A stretch of DNA of 64,000 bases from Adiantum capillus-veneris (Eukaryota; Streptophyta; Polypodiopsida; Polypodiales; Pteridaceae): contig CM043962.1 in NCBI GenBank assembly GCA_014529385.2, positions 126,446,970-126,510,969 of the forward strand. Reading direction: 5' to 3'. How positions within the stretch are numbered: position 1 is the first letter of the stretch; the number at the start of each line of letters is the position of its first letter. The notes beneath the pieces were generated by a model, which was not told the DNA's origin, did no database searches, and saw nothing but the letters and a program-made list of their open reading frames with translations. Below are positions 46,420 through 59,167 of this stretch, piece after piece. The translations under genes were made by a program, and so were the position numbers.

Positions 46420-48791
46420 TGCTCGGGCTGCTTTGAAGTGTATCGTTAATGATCAAGCAAACATAAATATATATATGTAAGAAAGAGAGAGAAGGGGGAA
46501 GGGGGTGCTTGTTGCACTAATGCCTTCTTACAAATCTGTCATGACCAATCAAAGTGAGATTAGTATTTGTTCAACATAGCGTGAGTAAATTACACCACAA
46601 CACATCACAAGAAAAAAACCACCCCAATCACTGTCTTAAGGCCAGGGGAGTCCTCTCCACCCTGTCGCCCTCTTACAGCATGTGGGATTTATGGCTAAAT
46701 TGATAACAATACCCGGAGACAAGCTATCAAGAACTTAAATAAAACACCAAGACACTTACACATCATTATTGTCCATGACTTCACGTTGGAAGGGAGACAA
46801 GGTATCCATGCTTAGTCCAAATTCACCCTCCTTGATTCAGCAAATGTTGGGCTTACACTAGTAGGAGAAATGATAGATTTCCTACTCTCAATTTAATGAT
46901 CACTCTCTCTTACAATGGCATAGAGTTCCCTTGCTAATCACCCCTAATACAACACCTACATATGCCTAATGCCAATGAGATTCCACTCAAGAGCTCCTTC
47001 TCAAGAGGTTGAGCTTGGCTTCTCAAGCTATAGCATAGTGCTCTTTCTTCTCCCTTTTTTGTGCTAGCTACACCCTCCTTTTATAGCAATTTTGAAGGCT
47101 AGGGTTACTCCTCTAACCATGGTTGGGTTAGATTTTCAGCAATTTACCTAATTTCTTTTGCTTGGAATTATCAAGAAGTTGGTGGGGAAAGAGAGAGGAG
47201 AGAAATGGAGGTGATAGGACTTTCCATAGTGGGTTAGTGTTAGTAGAGTTAGTATTAATTTACAAATGGAATTGGATATTTACAATGGGAGTATCCATGT
47301 AGGATACAAATAAGGAAGAAAAACTCTTAAGAGGTAAGAAAAGGTGGATTTCTTACAAGGTTGATGCTCCAAGTGTCTTGAGTAGGGCCAATTTTGACGC
47401 TTGTTGACGGTCCACTAGCTTTGACGGTACATTTTTTCTCCACTCTTGACCTTCCTTGAGAGACAAGGTAATTGAAGCTGAGTAATCAACCACCATGATG
47501 CTGTCTTTTAAGAGAAGAGGCTGAATTTTGTGGTTTTTTTGATAGATATGGGTAATTTGGAGGAGGAAAAATGAGACTAGGTGGTCAATTTTGGAATGGA
47601 ATTGTGTGTGGGAGGTATGAGTTCACCATGGTTTCTCTTATTCTTCAAGGTTGAGGAGAAGGTGAGTAGGGTGCAGAGAGGAGTGGTGAGAGAGGTGGGG
47701 ATGATGAGTGGAGAAGTGTGTGTGAAAGAGGAAAATGATAAAGTGGAAGAGAGAGTGTGGCTGCATAGCATGGGAAAACTGGGGTCCACTAATAAAATCA
47801 TAGCTCACAGCTCGTAGCTCAAAAAAATATGAAAAAATTTGAGGCAAAATTTCAGCCCACGAGCTACAACTTTTGTTTGTATCACCTTTTCAAATTCGGA
47901 GAGCAAGTGAACTTTAAAAATTCAGCAAAACCGACTGTTTTTTTCCACTGCACAAAGTCCTTGTGGGGTCCTTCTTTGGATGATTCTTTTGAATACCTCC
48001 AAGAGTGAGCCCTCCATAGTGCATGTATGCATGCCACCTACCCTTGACCTTATTTGGTAGGTCTATAATTGAAGATATTGTTGAGATCATGATATAAGTG
48101 AATAGTACAACTAAGAAAATCAAATATTGAGAGGTCTAAAAAATATGTACATGTCAAATATAAATAATATAAGTGGAAAAAATATAAAGGGGTCAAAAGA
48201 AATCTCTCTCATTATGAGGCTACCATAAAAAGATAAATATTTTTGGTGTTCCAATTTTTTAGAAAAAAAACAAAATAGATGTAGGAAGGGAAAAATCACA
48301 ATAGTGAAAAAATATACACATAAATAAAACTAGTTTTTTTGGATTTTTGTTGGGGTGGAGTTACACCAAATATAAGAGAAGCTTACATGAAAATATTTCT
48401 ATATGGAATAAAGAGTATGAAAAAATGGTAAGAAAAATTGTGGTAATGGTGAGGCAATGTACAGAGCATAAATAACACACACCTAGGTAGAAATATTTAA
48501 ATAAATACCAACATAATTATGAAAAAATCTTTTATTTAGGCCCTATATACAAAGAAATATTTACATACGCATGGGCCATATATACTTATATTTTTTATAT
48601 TTTTGGCTCAACTAGCCCAATGACTAGCTAATTGAGGGTTTTTTATTTCAGTAAGGAGATATGGGAAAAGTCCCCTAACTCACATGCACCTATATACAGT
48701 GAAAGGGTGAGGGTAACCACAGTGTTTGAGTGATTTGATAGGGTGAGATAACTCACTATGGCAATTACAGAGAGCCGAAAAACGGCTATCA
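46109..48791 (-). repeat. 5' LTR of Tat-lineage element
   Basis: 2683 bp. On the minus strand it starts TGATAGCCG and ends CCGCTTCA, proper TG..CA ends. It is nearly identical to 36428-39145; most of the 35-bp length difference is in the (GA)n tract (46 bp here, about 80 bp there). Confidence 0.92.
46371..46416. repeat. (GA)n microsatellite in 5' LTR of Tat-lineage element
   Basis: About 23 dinucleotide units, preceded by AAAACAC instead of AAAACAA in the other LTR. Confidence 0.95.
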
Positions 48792-50939
48792 ATGCCATAG
48801 AGGTCATCATGTAGTCTCTTATTGACCACCCTTGTAGAAACACTAACACTAGTTTTGCTTGGTCTAGGATGAATAGGTTCTCAAATCTCATCATCAAACA
48901 AGTTGAAGTTTACTTGGACTTTGTTTTCCATTTCCTTGTTGATAGAAAACATTTGTATCATTGTGTGTATTAGTGTTTTCCTTCCTTCCTAGGTAAGTTA
49001 ATTTAATAAGTGGGAATGAACTCTCAAATTCCTTTATTGTCTTGTTCTGCCATATATGGTATACGTTTTTCTTGTATGTACCTATGACATGAGACTAGGG
49101 AAGGTGGCTATGATGGGGAGATCAGGTGCATTTTAGAACCCATGGTCCCACATTAGGCATAGCTTAGGGATCCCCACATAGTATTGATACTATCAAAGTT
49201 CCTTTGATCCTTTTGGAGCTCTCAATACAAAGGTGCATTTACAACTCCAAATTTTGGTTTTCTCTTTGTACTCATTACATCCTTGTTTTGGCCTTATTTT
49301 TTTTTGCTTAAAAGCCCTTTAAATTCAAAATGGTGTTGGAAATGCATTGATAACACCCTAAGCAAGCTAGGGTGACCCATGGATTTCAATCCATGTAGAT
49401 CTCCAACTGGGAGAAAAATTTATCCAAGATGATATACCCTTCTAGTAGGTAGTGTTAAACATCTCCTCCTCGTGCATGATTATGTATTGAACCAGTTATG
49501 GTAAAAACTTATAGTGAAGTAGAAATATTCTTTTGGATAACAAATACATAATCTAACTATCAAAAGAGGTTTGTTTCAAATCTAGGACCTTAAAGGGACA
49601 TGATTATCCCATTATCCCAAAAATAGACCCCAATGGAGGTAGCATCAGCCTTAACAATTTTCAAAATCGTTAAACACTTCCATTTGTATTTCATAATATG
49701 ACCCACTTCTCACTATAGAGGACTTGTTTATCTTCAGGTATGGAGTCTCATCTCCATCCAAAGACCAACCTTCTTACTTGTTTACACTCAGTATCCTAGA
49801 GAGCGGGATGCCTTGCTCTTCAATTTTGATTGCATACTTGTCAATTGGCTCTTTATAGATTTTGGACACATATTTGTTTTCAATGACATGTTCCAACATG
49901 ATGATGAGTCTCATGGTAGTTCTATTGATACCATTTGTGAGTCTTAGTCCTATTAGAGACTAAGTAGAAACATGAACTAAAGAGAGTGTCTCACACTTCC
50001 TTTGATATAGTCTCTATTGTAATAAGGACCTTGGCAAACAATCTCAATAGCAAAAGCCTTAATATTTCATCTTTAACACTAGAAGCACCAATTCCTACCA
50101 TTTTTTGGGATCTAAAGTTCATTAGTATGAGAAATTACTTTAGTCAACCCAAACATGCTGCCTTCATTGAGAGTTTGAATACCATTGATAGCTTTATGCG
50201 CACGACATGTGCTCCAATGAAAAGTAAGGAGAATCTTTGACACAACGTACAAGATGAAAACTCAAGAGAACCTAAATCTTTATTGTACCAAGAATGATTA
50301 CAAGAGTAGGCTGAGATACTAGAGAAGATTGGATTGGAGTACAAGACAAGAACTAACGGAGGACTTACCTTGCGGGAGCCTACAACTGGAGTTGGAAAGA
50401 CTTAAGGGGCTTGTAGCCCATGACCTCTATGTATACTAAGGACTAAGGAGGTTAAAACCCTTCTAGTTTCTTCCTTCTAAGGAGGTTAAGAGCCTTCTAG
50501 GCTCTTCCTTGTAGAACCTTCAAGCCATGATGTAGGCAATGACATAAGCAATGATGCAAGTGTTGATGTAGGTGATGACATAAGTGATGATGCATGCAAT
50601 GGCATAAGTGATGATGTAGAAGATGATGCAAGACGTCTTCCAAAACCTTCAAATCTTTACTTAATCTTCTAGAACCTGCAACACCATTCTTATAGAATCT
50701 TCTAGTTATTTCTCAAGAAGATTGACTCTCAAGCACCCCCCCCCCCCTTCTAGTGATGCGTTTCAAAATCTTTGGTTTCCATGGATGTTGCTGATGGAGC
50801 TCCTAAGCTTTGAGGGGTGATCACTGAAGATTAGATGTTGGTTCCCATATCTCGCTAGCATCATATCCTTTCTAATGTACAAGATATTGCAACCTACCCA
50901 GTGAAATATGAGATTCAATTACTTTCTCGGCTTCATATT
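48792..50939. other. Unassigned region beyond the Tat-lineage element
   Basis: AT-rich with no gene recognised. A degenerate run of GATGACATAAGTGATGATGCA-like units lies at about 50520-50635. A C run of ten occurs near 50737. Short frames show nothing recognisable. Confidence 0.4.
50520..50635. repeat. Degenerate short tandem repeat
   Basis: About six units of 15-21 bp built on GATG(A/T)-ATAAG(T/C)-GATGATG, with point changes. Confidence 0.6.
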
Positions 50940-51495
50940 CTTCTTGCCCATTGATCTCAACTAGAGGTGGGGTTTGCTAGGTTCTAGGAATGTTGGATGT
51001 GGGACAAGTCTCAAAAATTGAGACATGAAAGACTGGATGAATCTTCATGGACTAGCGTAGTTGGAGGTGATAGGTGACTAGATTGACTTGGCCTAGAATC
51101 TTGAATGGTCCAAGCCTCTTGTAATCTAGCTTTTGGAAAGGACAAGAGGAGTGTAGATCATGACATAGAAACCATACTTTCTTGCCCACTTTTTATGTTG
51201 GGTGCTACAACCAATGCTTTTTTGCATTACTATTACACTTATCTTGAACTTCTTTTATGTGCGTCCTCAATTCCTTATGAATTTTGGATAACTATAGAGT
51301 AAGGTTTACAACATCTAGGTCCTTCACTTGATGATTCACAATGGATATCCACTTTGGGGTGTTAACCAGGGTTAGCAAAGACTCTAGGGTGTGGCGAATT
51401 TAAGCATGGACAATGTTAAATTGTAAGAAACTGTGCGGCTGTGCCAATGGTAGTAGATCCATCCAATTATCTTGATGATTATTGATTACACATCG
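50940..51495 (-). pseudogene. Integrase C-terminal tail, Ty3 remnant
   Basis: Beyond the (TC)n interruption the minus strand keeps KVWFLCHDL, GPFKILGQVN and VFHVSIFETCPTSN, the usual run from GPY/F-type tail to chromodomain linker in Ty3 elements. Several stops interrupt it, and any chromodomain is too decayed to confirm. Confidence 0.55.
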
Positions 51496-51519
51496 TAATA
51501 TTGCTCCTAGTGCTTGATT

Positions 51520-51636
<117 letters not shown>

Positions 51637-51695
51637 TCCATTACTTTGGCTAATGAGAGGTTTATCTATACTCTTAGTAACTTGAAGAGGATTTT

Positions 51696-52258
51696 CTAAA
51701 AGCTAGAGACAAATTGTGGGCCTCGATAGCAAACAATGTCATCAAGTAAGCCATGAAAACAATAGATATATTGTAGGAAGAGTTTGAATGTACCTTCTCC
51801 GGTGATGGTTTTGATGGTTGTAATGAAGTGTGCCATCTTTGTAAACTGGTCCACGACCACTAGAATGGTGCCAAATCCCTGTGACAAGGGTAGCTCCACA
51901 ATGAAATCCATGGATATGGATGACCATGGCTTGCTTGGAATAGGCAAGGGATGAAGTAATTCATGAGGATAATGATGAGGGGCCTTGGATCTATTGCAAG
52001 TGTCACAAGTTCCCACGTATTCCTTGACAAGTTTCAACATTTGAGACCACCAATAGTCACATGATACAAGCTCAATTGTATTATTGACCCCATAATGTCC
52101 TTTTGTTCGAAGGTTATGTCTCTTTTGTAGTATTTCCAAGCGTGTTGAGCCTGGCTGAATATACATGAGACCTTTTTATTAAATAAAACCATCAATTTCT
52201 TGAAAGTCCTTATTAACACTTCTTTGCCCCTATACCTCTCTTTTGGTGTTAAGCGCAA
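51696..52258 (-). pseudogene. Integrase finger and core, Ty3 remnant
   Basis: The H-H-C-C finger is visible ([26 protein letters not shown]). The first catalytic Asp remains (SISMDFIVELPLS), but the second is lost (CYRGPQF instead of SDRGPQF). The Glu region is missing because the sequence runs into the (TC)n tract. Confidence 0.8.
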
Positions 52259-52319
52259 GTAAACCCTTGGTAGTTTGCTTCTTTGCTTGGATGAGAAAAG
52301 TAGAATCTTCTCAAGCCTT

Positions 52320-52850
52320 GCTTGGTTGCGCTTAGCTTAAGCTACTCATGCTTCAAGATTACTAACTTTTGTAGGTCAAATTCTACATCTCCTTCTTTAG
52401 GTGCAAGGTAGGACCTTCTAGATAAGGCATCTGGCTTACCTTGCTAATGGCTAGGCCTATAGGAAATAATGAAGTCAAATCTTGATAAGATAAGACTCCA
52501 CCTTGATTCAAGACATGGGACGACGTGAAGTACTCCAAGTTCTTGTGATCTATGTAGACTATGATCTTATGAGGAGCTCCTTCAAGTATGTGACACCGGG
52601 TTTAAAAAGAGTGAATAATTTCTAGGAGCTCTTTGTCATGAGTTTCATAATTTATCTGTAGGTAAGAAGTTTTAATAATGGGAAGCCACTAGATGTACTC
52701 GACCATCATCACCTACTTGTGATAGAATGACTCCAAGGGAAAAACTTGAATCATCTATCTCTAGGATTAAAAGCTTTGTAGGATCTACTTGAATCAAAAT
52801 GGGTGCAATTGTGAAGGCAATCTTGATGGCTTGAAAATTTCTCAGTCTCT
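52320..52850 (-). pseudogene. RNase H, Ty3 remnant, copy 1
   Basis: ILEIDDSSFSLGVILSQV carries the first acidic patch. SYRPSH and KPDALSRRSYL mark the end of the domain before the integrase. Several stops. It is the same segment as 53640-54165. Confidence 0.75.
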
Positions 52851-52859
52851 AAACCCCAA

Positions 52860-53460
52860 ACAAACTTGCCCTTCGCTATTAATCGTGTCAATGAAGTAAC
52901 AATATTGAGTAGTCCTTGATAAATATATAATAGAAATTTGCAAATTGTAAGAAGCATTGGACATCTCTCATTGACTTGGGTGTCTCCCAATCAAGAATGG
53001 TTTGCCCCTTTTTTGATTCCATGGAGATCCCCTTTCTCTGAAAAAACCTACCCAGAAACTCTACTTCCAACTAATGAAACGAGCACTTCTTTGGCTTTGG
53101 ATACAAGTGTGTCTCTTAAAGATTATTTAAGACTATTCATACATGTTTCTCATGGTCCTCTTGGTTCTTATATCAAATATTAAGATATCATCAAGATAGA
53201 TCACCACAAAATCATCCATATGCTCACAAAAGATATCATTCATTAAATGCTGAAAAACTGATGGAGCATTTGTGAGACAAAATGGCATGATAACATATTC
53301 AAAGTGGACATATCTCATGTAGAAAGTTGTTTTCCATTCATCACCTTCCTTTATCTTTACAAGATTGTAGGCAGCATGAAGTTCTATCTTTGTGAAAATA
53401 TTTTCTTTTCCAACCCACTCAAGAAGTTCTCGAATAATCAAGGAAAGGGGATAGCAATTC
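52860..53460 (-). pseudogene. Reverse transcriptase, Ty3 remnant
   Basis: The open part (53133 upward) contains [31 protein letters not shown] and intact YLDDILIF. After a break, VEFLGRFFQRKGISM and PKSMRDVQCFLQFANFYY complete the C-terminal half (about 53070-52900). Its N-terminus is joined directly to an integrase-finger sequence (TCDTCNRSK) rather than to protease. Confidence 0.85.
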
Positions 53461-53469
53461 TTGATGGTG

Positions 53470-53645
53470 ATTTTGGATCTGTTGCAAGTGTCACAAGTTC
53501 CCACTTACTCCTTTCAATAGGTTTCAACATTTGAGACCAACAATAGTCACATGATACAAGCTCAATTGTATTAGTGACCTTAAAAATGCCCTTTTGTTGG
53601 AGGGTCGTGTCTCTTTGTAGTATTTCCAAGCATGTTGAGCCTGGC
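53470..53645 (-). pseudogene. Integrase finger, duplicated copy
   Basis: EILQRDTTLQQKGIF, NTIELVSCDYCWSQML and, in another frame, [10 protein letters not shown] repeat the sequence at 52160-51990. It ends abruptly at the start of the reverse transcriptase. Confidence 0.8.
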
Positions 53646-54165
53646 TTATGGTTGCGTTTAGCTTAAGCTACTCATGCTTCAAGATTACTAAATCTTGTTG
53701 GTCAAATGCTACATCTCCTTCTTTAGGTGCAAGGTAGGACCTTCTAGATAAGGCATCTGGCTTACCTTGTTGATGGCTAGACGTATAAGAAATAATGAAG
53801 TCAAATCTTGATAAGATATGACTCCACCTTGCTTCAAGACACGAGATGACATGAAGTACTCCAAATTCTTGTAATCTATATAGACTATGATCTTATGAGG
53901 AGCTCCTTCAAGTAGGTGACAACAGGTTTGAAAAGAGTGAATAATTGCCAGGAGCTCTTTGTCATGGTTTTCATAGTTGATTTATGTAGGTAAGAAGTTT
54001 TGATAATGGGAAGCCAGTAGATGTACTCAACCATCATCACCTACTTGCGATAGAATGGCTCCAAGGGAAAAATATGAACCGCCTGTCTCTAGGATTAAAG
54101 GCTTTGTAGGATCTACATGAATCAAGATGGGTGCGGTTGTGAAGGCAATCTTGATGGTTGTGAAG
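53640..54165 (-). pseudogene. RNase H, duplicated copy
   Basis: Matches 52320-52850 over its full length at the DNA level, for example CTCCTTCTTTAGGTGCAAGG and GATAAGGCATCTGGCTTACC in both. Stops make it non-coding. Confidence 0.8.
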
Positions 54166-54371
54166 GAAATCTTCTAGCTTCATGGTCCACGACCCTTTCT
54201 TCTTGCTTTTAGCTTTTCCATTTGAGTCACTATCAAATGACCTGGAAGTTGTGCTGGAATTTGACACTTCAGTTGATGTTTTGCTATCACTAGACTCTTC
54301 TCTCTCGTGGCTCCTTTCCTTTTTATCTTGTTGTTCCAATTTTAAAGCTCTCTACACCAGATCATTGACTT

Positions 54372-54540
54372 GGGGGTGTCAATAATTACGTGACTATCAC
54401 GTGAGTGCAACAAAAGGGGTTATTAGAATTTTTTCCCTCACATTTTCACATACAAAAGGGTACCATAAAATGAAATCGGGGAAAAAAATTTACAAATTGG
54501 ATAGAAAAAGGGTGTATTTTATTTGTAAAAAATTTGTTTG
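54372..54540. mobile_element. Fold-back MITE, copy C (diverged, truncated)
   Basis: The left arm GTGACTATCACGTGAGTGCAAC and the middle (GGGAAAAAAATTTACA, AGAAAAAGGGTGTATTTTAT) follow copies A and B. The right arm is missing where an integrase fragment begins. Confidence 0.5.
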
Positions 54541-54655
54541 CTTGCATGTTGGGCCAATAGAAATATGTTTCAATCTCTTTTTGGGTAGACTCAATCCCTC
54601 TATGCCCCGCATAAGGAGGAGCATGAGATTCATACATTATTTTCTCACGTAGTGA
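54537..54655 (-). pseudogene. Ty3 integrase zinc-finger fragment
   Basis: KIMYESHAPPYAGHRGIEST and ETYFYWPNM form the His half of a Ty3 integrase finger. It is related to the element at 17-25 kb (REKVMYESHAPAY..) but keeps the conserved GHRG that the other has lost. The Cys half is absent. Confidence 0.7.
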
Positions 54656-55272
54656 GTTAGTAACGCATTGTAGGCGGATACTCCGCGACGGACGTCAGCA
54701 TAGCGAGAACTCACCTAACATATAATGTCAACTGAGAACATAGCTCGACCCGCAGATGCGTGGGAGCAAGAAAAGGATGTCAACCTCTACTCGACCGACT
54801 AATGACTACTTCCTACAGAGATATCAAATCTACATGCCATCGGTTCTGTGAATGTGAGAGTCTCCTATGATGCTACCGCAAGCCAAAAGCCCATTAGACG
54901 TTCTCAAAATGCTACGAAACTTGAGGGATATCCTATCAACACCAATATGCCACTCTCCCTAAGGTCCGTGATCCAAGACCCTACCCAAAAACACCTGGTG
55001 CAGAATCACGTAGGATGTCTGACAGGTTTTTGCAGGTCAACATTTCCAAAAACTAAGATGCCTAATGCGTAGCTCTACTTGCTCTGATCGCGTGGATATG
55101 CTAAAATGAAAAAATGGACAACGTTTACTCACCGAAACTCCCAAAGTAGCTCGCGGGTGAATCTGCCAAAACACAGACGAATGCGCGTGATGTAAGCATC
55201 AACACGTAGCTCTCCTCGTGGACAACATGCTGCTGCTCTCCGTTTGCGATTCCGACCACCGTAGCTCTTGTA

Positions 55273-55273
<1 letters not shown>

Positions 55274-55342
<69 letters not shown>
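55274..55342. repeat. (AC)n microsatellite
   Basis: About 34 dinucleotide units followed by a few CT units. Confidence 0.95.
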
Positions 55343-55345
<3 letters not shown>

Positions 55346-55533
55346 CTCACTCTCTCGCAGTCTCCCAGTTGACACAGAAGATAAGATTATTAGAAGTCCC
55401 TTTACAAAGGTTTAGGTTTTGGTTTATACACTAAGCCTTAGAAAACCTAATGTCCGGCCAAAATGACCTCATTTGTCCCTATGCTTCTATAGAGCTTAAT
55501 TACAACACCGTGAGCTGTCTTTGCTCATCCAAC

Positions 55534-55617
55534 AAGCATCTGCGGCCAAAATACAATTGCCGACTTAAAATATGAAGCATCTACGACCAAAATACAATTG
55601 CCGACTTAAAATATGAA
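55534..55617. repeat. 41-bp tandem duplication
   Basis: CCAAAATACAATTGCCGACT with flanking bases occurs twice with only a few differences. Confidence 0.9.
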
Positions 55618-57177
55618 GTTCTTGTAAACATTACAAAAGTGGCCATAATGGCTCAAAATGATAATAACGAGATATTCGATGATGTCCATGAGCTTGTATC
55701 TTCACATTACAACATCCATCTTCATCTTTATCACTTCATCAGCATCTTCAGATGGAATATTTAGAGAATCTTTGAGGAATCTTCATGGAATCTTTGTGGA
55801 AGCATTGTTGAAAGGTTGGCCTGTCAACACTCTCCCCCTTCGAATTCTTGTCGTCCCCGACAAGACCCTATGTCTGTAGTGGCCTTGACGAGTGCTTCAT
55901 GTTTTGGTGTTGGTTGAAGCTTTTGTTGTTGCAGTTGCTTCTATTAGATGCTTTGTATGTTGTAGAGTTACCTTTTTCTTGTACATGTAGTGTAGTTGAA
56001 GCCATAGCTCTCCCCCTCCGATTGGTTGTTGTATCGTGAATAGGTTGAGTGAGGTTTGTTGTTGCAGCAAGTCTTTATCTTGGCAACTCGTATTGTTTGT
56101 TCTTTGGGTGTCATCCTGCATGTGTACCTGTAAACTTGAAGCCTTTTTGCCCTTTTTTTGGGCCGCTCCCCTTTGATTTTCTAGTTGATGAGCATGTAGT
56201 TGTTTGGGGATGTCGTTGGTCTGTTTTTTTGTGTTTATATAAAAAAATTAAAATAGTAAAAATAAAATGTGGCGTATATTACAAAATGAAGGTCTTGGAT
56301 ACCTGGATAGGACTAAAGGGAAAAACCCAATGGGAAAAAAATGCCTTTAGTCACAATTAAATGTAAGGCTATATGTACTTATGTTTTGATGTAACCGAGT
56401 TTAGTTGAGTTAAAGTACTTATGGCCGAATGGCTACTATTATTGACTATATACATTGGATAAGTGTTAGTAGCTTGAAGTCAGAGTCGTTGTTGTTGAGC
56501 AAATGCTTATGAAACCTGTTACCGCTTCCTCATCGTCATTTTGTTGTGTAAGTGCATGGGTGGAACACAAATCGTGTCAAATGCAAATGTCCAATGATGG
56601 GACATTATATATGCTTGCACAGATAGATGCATGGGAAACAATATGTTGTGCGAGAAGAGTTTGAATGGGTGCTTCCAGGAGTGAACATAGCTATAGAAGC
56701 AAAAATATATTTGACTTCAAGAGTTGCTGTTACTCACAAGAAGGGTTGTTGATGCTCGAGGTTTTTTCACTCTCCTCAGTGTGTACATGTGCGTGAGTGT
56801 TTTGTGGATTACTCCGCCTCTCCACCAAATAAAATTGTTAGAATCTGACTCTTCTGCTCACCTATCCAGCATGAGCGACTCAATTTTACAATATGCTCAA
56901 CTCTTCTAGCTTGAGCTATAATCTAAATATCTAGACTCATAGACCACAAAAAATATTAAGACATGAAGCTTGGGTCTAATGCTTGCTCATTTAGTGGCTC
57001 AACTACCCGACTCTTGACTCTTATGTCATGATTTTTATGGCGACTTGACTTACTATCGGGAGCTTTCGACCAAGAATAGGTTTTAAAATTCAAAACTCCC
57101 ATCCTCGAAGAGAGGATTTGTAAAGGACCATACTGGAAATATTGGTTTCTTTTGCCATACCTGGGTGACCTTGGTTG

Positions 57178-57582
57178 TCAAAATTTCTTTTGTTGTTGTT
57201 GGTCCCTTGGTTGAGAAGATTGGCTCGCTCCATTCTCCGTAACACTTTGCCTATCATGTCTTGACATTTCTTGAGAGCTAGAGATGACTTCAATCTTCTT
57301 CGGTATTTGTTGTTCTTTTGGCATCCATTTGTATCTGCATCGTGTGATTAGCGTGTCTTTGCATACATCCTTTGCCTTGACTGTGACATTGTCCTTGATT
57401 TTGCCTTCCGTGAAATTGCGATTATTTTCAAGATGAAGTCGTCTGATTGAAGAATGTTTACCTGACATCTTTGGTAGCCAGATTCCCTGATTTCCTTGCC
57501 AAGTAACCTTGTTCTTGAAGAATTGTATATGGCACTTCTCTTTTATCTTTGTGGGTTGGAGCTCTTTGTACAAGATTTCCAT
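57178..57582 (-). pseudogene. Downstream frame of unrecognised retroelement
   Basis: 134 codons, basic and Lys/Gln-rich (KELQPTKIKEKCHIQFF, WLPKMSGKHSSIRRLHLENN). It follows the protease-like frame after about 480 bp of broken sequence. No domain recognised. Confidence 0.3.
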
Positions 57583-58067
57583 CTGTATTCAAGAAAAATA
57601 TTTTCTAACTCCATTTTAGATAAACGTTTTTGATGTCGTATTGAGATGTACAAGAGTGCCATTTTTGGGATCATAACCGATGAACCTATGTTGGTATGAA
57701 GGCCAACTGGATTTGAAATTTCCTACGTACCTTTGGCGAGCCTTGTTGGTTGGTCTCCTTTGGCGATATATTATGAGCTTTGTTGCTCTTGGGGACGCTT
57801 TTTGAAACCGTTATCCACCGCATAAGTTGAGGTCTGTGGTTTTGGTAACCAAAGTTTCTTTTGACCCTCATAATAGCCTTGCTCTGCTAAGCTGTAGTGG
57901 GAGGCTATCCATCCCATTGTTTACCTTTTGTCAATTGGCTAGAATCATTTACCCATATTGGGTCCTTGACCTTTATTTCTTCAGCTTTAATGTAGACCTT
58001 TGAAAACCCTTTGTCGACGGTGATCTTGCAGTGTAGGATATTTCGGTTGAAAGACTTTCTTTGGAGA

Positions 58068-58883
58068 CTACCTTTGATGTGGAAGCATGTTGACGGTTGA
58101 TGTAGAAGCTTTTTCTTGAACCTGAATGAGTTTGGCTAAAGACTTTGATTGCAAAGGATGTGTTTGTTGGTAGGACATTTGTGGGCTTATTTTGGCTTTG
58201 CCTTTGTCAGCAGCCGATAATCTTGGAGCGGTTGTAGGCTGACTTTCTTGAGAGCTAGTTGTGATGACCATCATTGAAGATTCAGATTCTTCTTCAAGTG
58301 TTTTTTCCCATAGCTTGGACAAAATCAAATGTGTACTCATTTTGGAAGAATCCACTACTAGGAACTTGTCTTTAACTATCTTTGACCATAGTTTAAGGGG
58401 AGCTTCTGCAATCCCCAAACTTGTGACCTTAACTCCATTTGATAGGGATACCTGTACCTGAATTTCATACAGCTCTGGCTTATCTAGAAGTAACCACAGC
58501 CCATAAGACATGACATTAGTCGTGGCAGTGCAATCTATCTCTGCTGTAAAATTGAATCTTAGTTTCTCATGCACATCCAATGAGAATTTAACCTTCTTGT
58601 TGGTTGTGAGGTAACTGATGTCCTCTTTTCTTTCTTTATTAGTCTTTGACCTTTGTGCCTTGGAAGCTTTGTCATCCTCTTGTATGTTGAACTTCTTTGT
58701 CATTTGACTGGTTGTAGCATGTCCCAAGTGCTTACTATCTTCTGATCTATACCTTTGGGGAAGGTCTATAGCCTGAGCTACTTGTTGGTCCTCATTGCTA
58801 GTTTCTAACTGTGACGCCTTGATTCTTGATTTCAGAAGCTCTTTGTCACTATTTACTTCTTCTAGCACTTGAAGGTCATTCAC
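58068..58883 (-). pseudogene. Retropepsin-like protease frame
   Basis: 271 codons. The first 100 are polar and charged. FTAEIDCTATTNVMSYGLW (about residues 113-131) lies where retropepsins have the D-[TS]-G-A active site; here it reads D-C-T-A. LVVDSSKMSTHLILSKLW (about 175-192) resembles the end of the fold, where I-L-G is expected. The rest is Ser/Gln/Lys-rich. The lost Gly suggests decay, or a protease-like domain without activity. Identification is tentative. Confidence 0.5.
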
Positions 58884-59167
58884 TGGTGACTTTTCTTCTT
58901 AGAAATCTTTTAAAGCTTGTATAGCAGGATGTTGAGGTTGACTCTCTTCTTCTGATGCAGCGATCGCCGTGGCCTTTGGTTCCCATTGTTCCATGGGTTT
59001 TTGTAGAGTCTCTTCTCAAAAATATTCATTCATATCCTGCATTGCTTGTCCTTGGTAGTCAATTTTGGAGTCGGTCATTTCCCTTTCTTCTGTGGGTTCT
59101 AAAACTTCAGCTACATCTTCTTTTAGCTTCTTTTGCTCTTTGATTTCTTCAATCATCCTTGTAGAGT

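Larger units (their letters stand above)
36428..48791 (-). mobile_element. Young Tat-lineage Ty3 retrotransposon with accessory ORFs
   Basis: A 12.36-kb element on the minus strand. Two ~2.7-kb LTRs flank a primer-binding site, two related accessory ORFs, gag-protease, reverse transcriptase, two RNase H domains, integrase and a polypurine tract. ATGC borders both sides (36424-36427 and 48792-48795), consistent with a target duplication of which one base has changed. The second, archaeal-type RNase H places it in the Tat group (Ogre/Retand relatives), some of which also carry an extra ORF before gag. I counted only about a dozen substitutions between the LTRs, so the insertion is recent. Confidence 0.92.
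54656..57090. other. Unassigned region with microsatellite and small duplication
   Basis: No gene recognised. GC-moderate sequence at 54660-55270, an (AC)n tract, a 41-bp duplication at 55534-55617, then AT-rich DNA. A pyrimidine-rich stretch with TCCCCGACAAGAC near 55850 could belong to a retroelement leader or LTR, but no pair was found. Confidence 0.4.
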
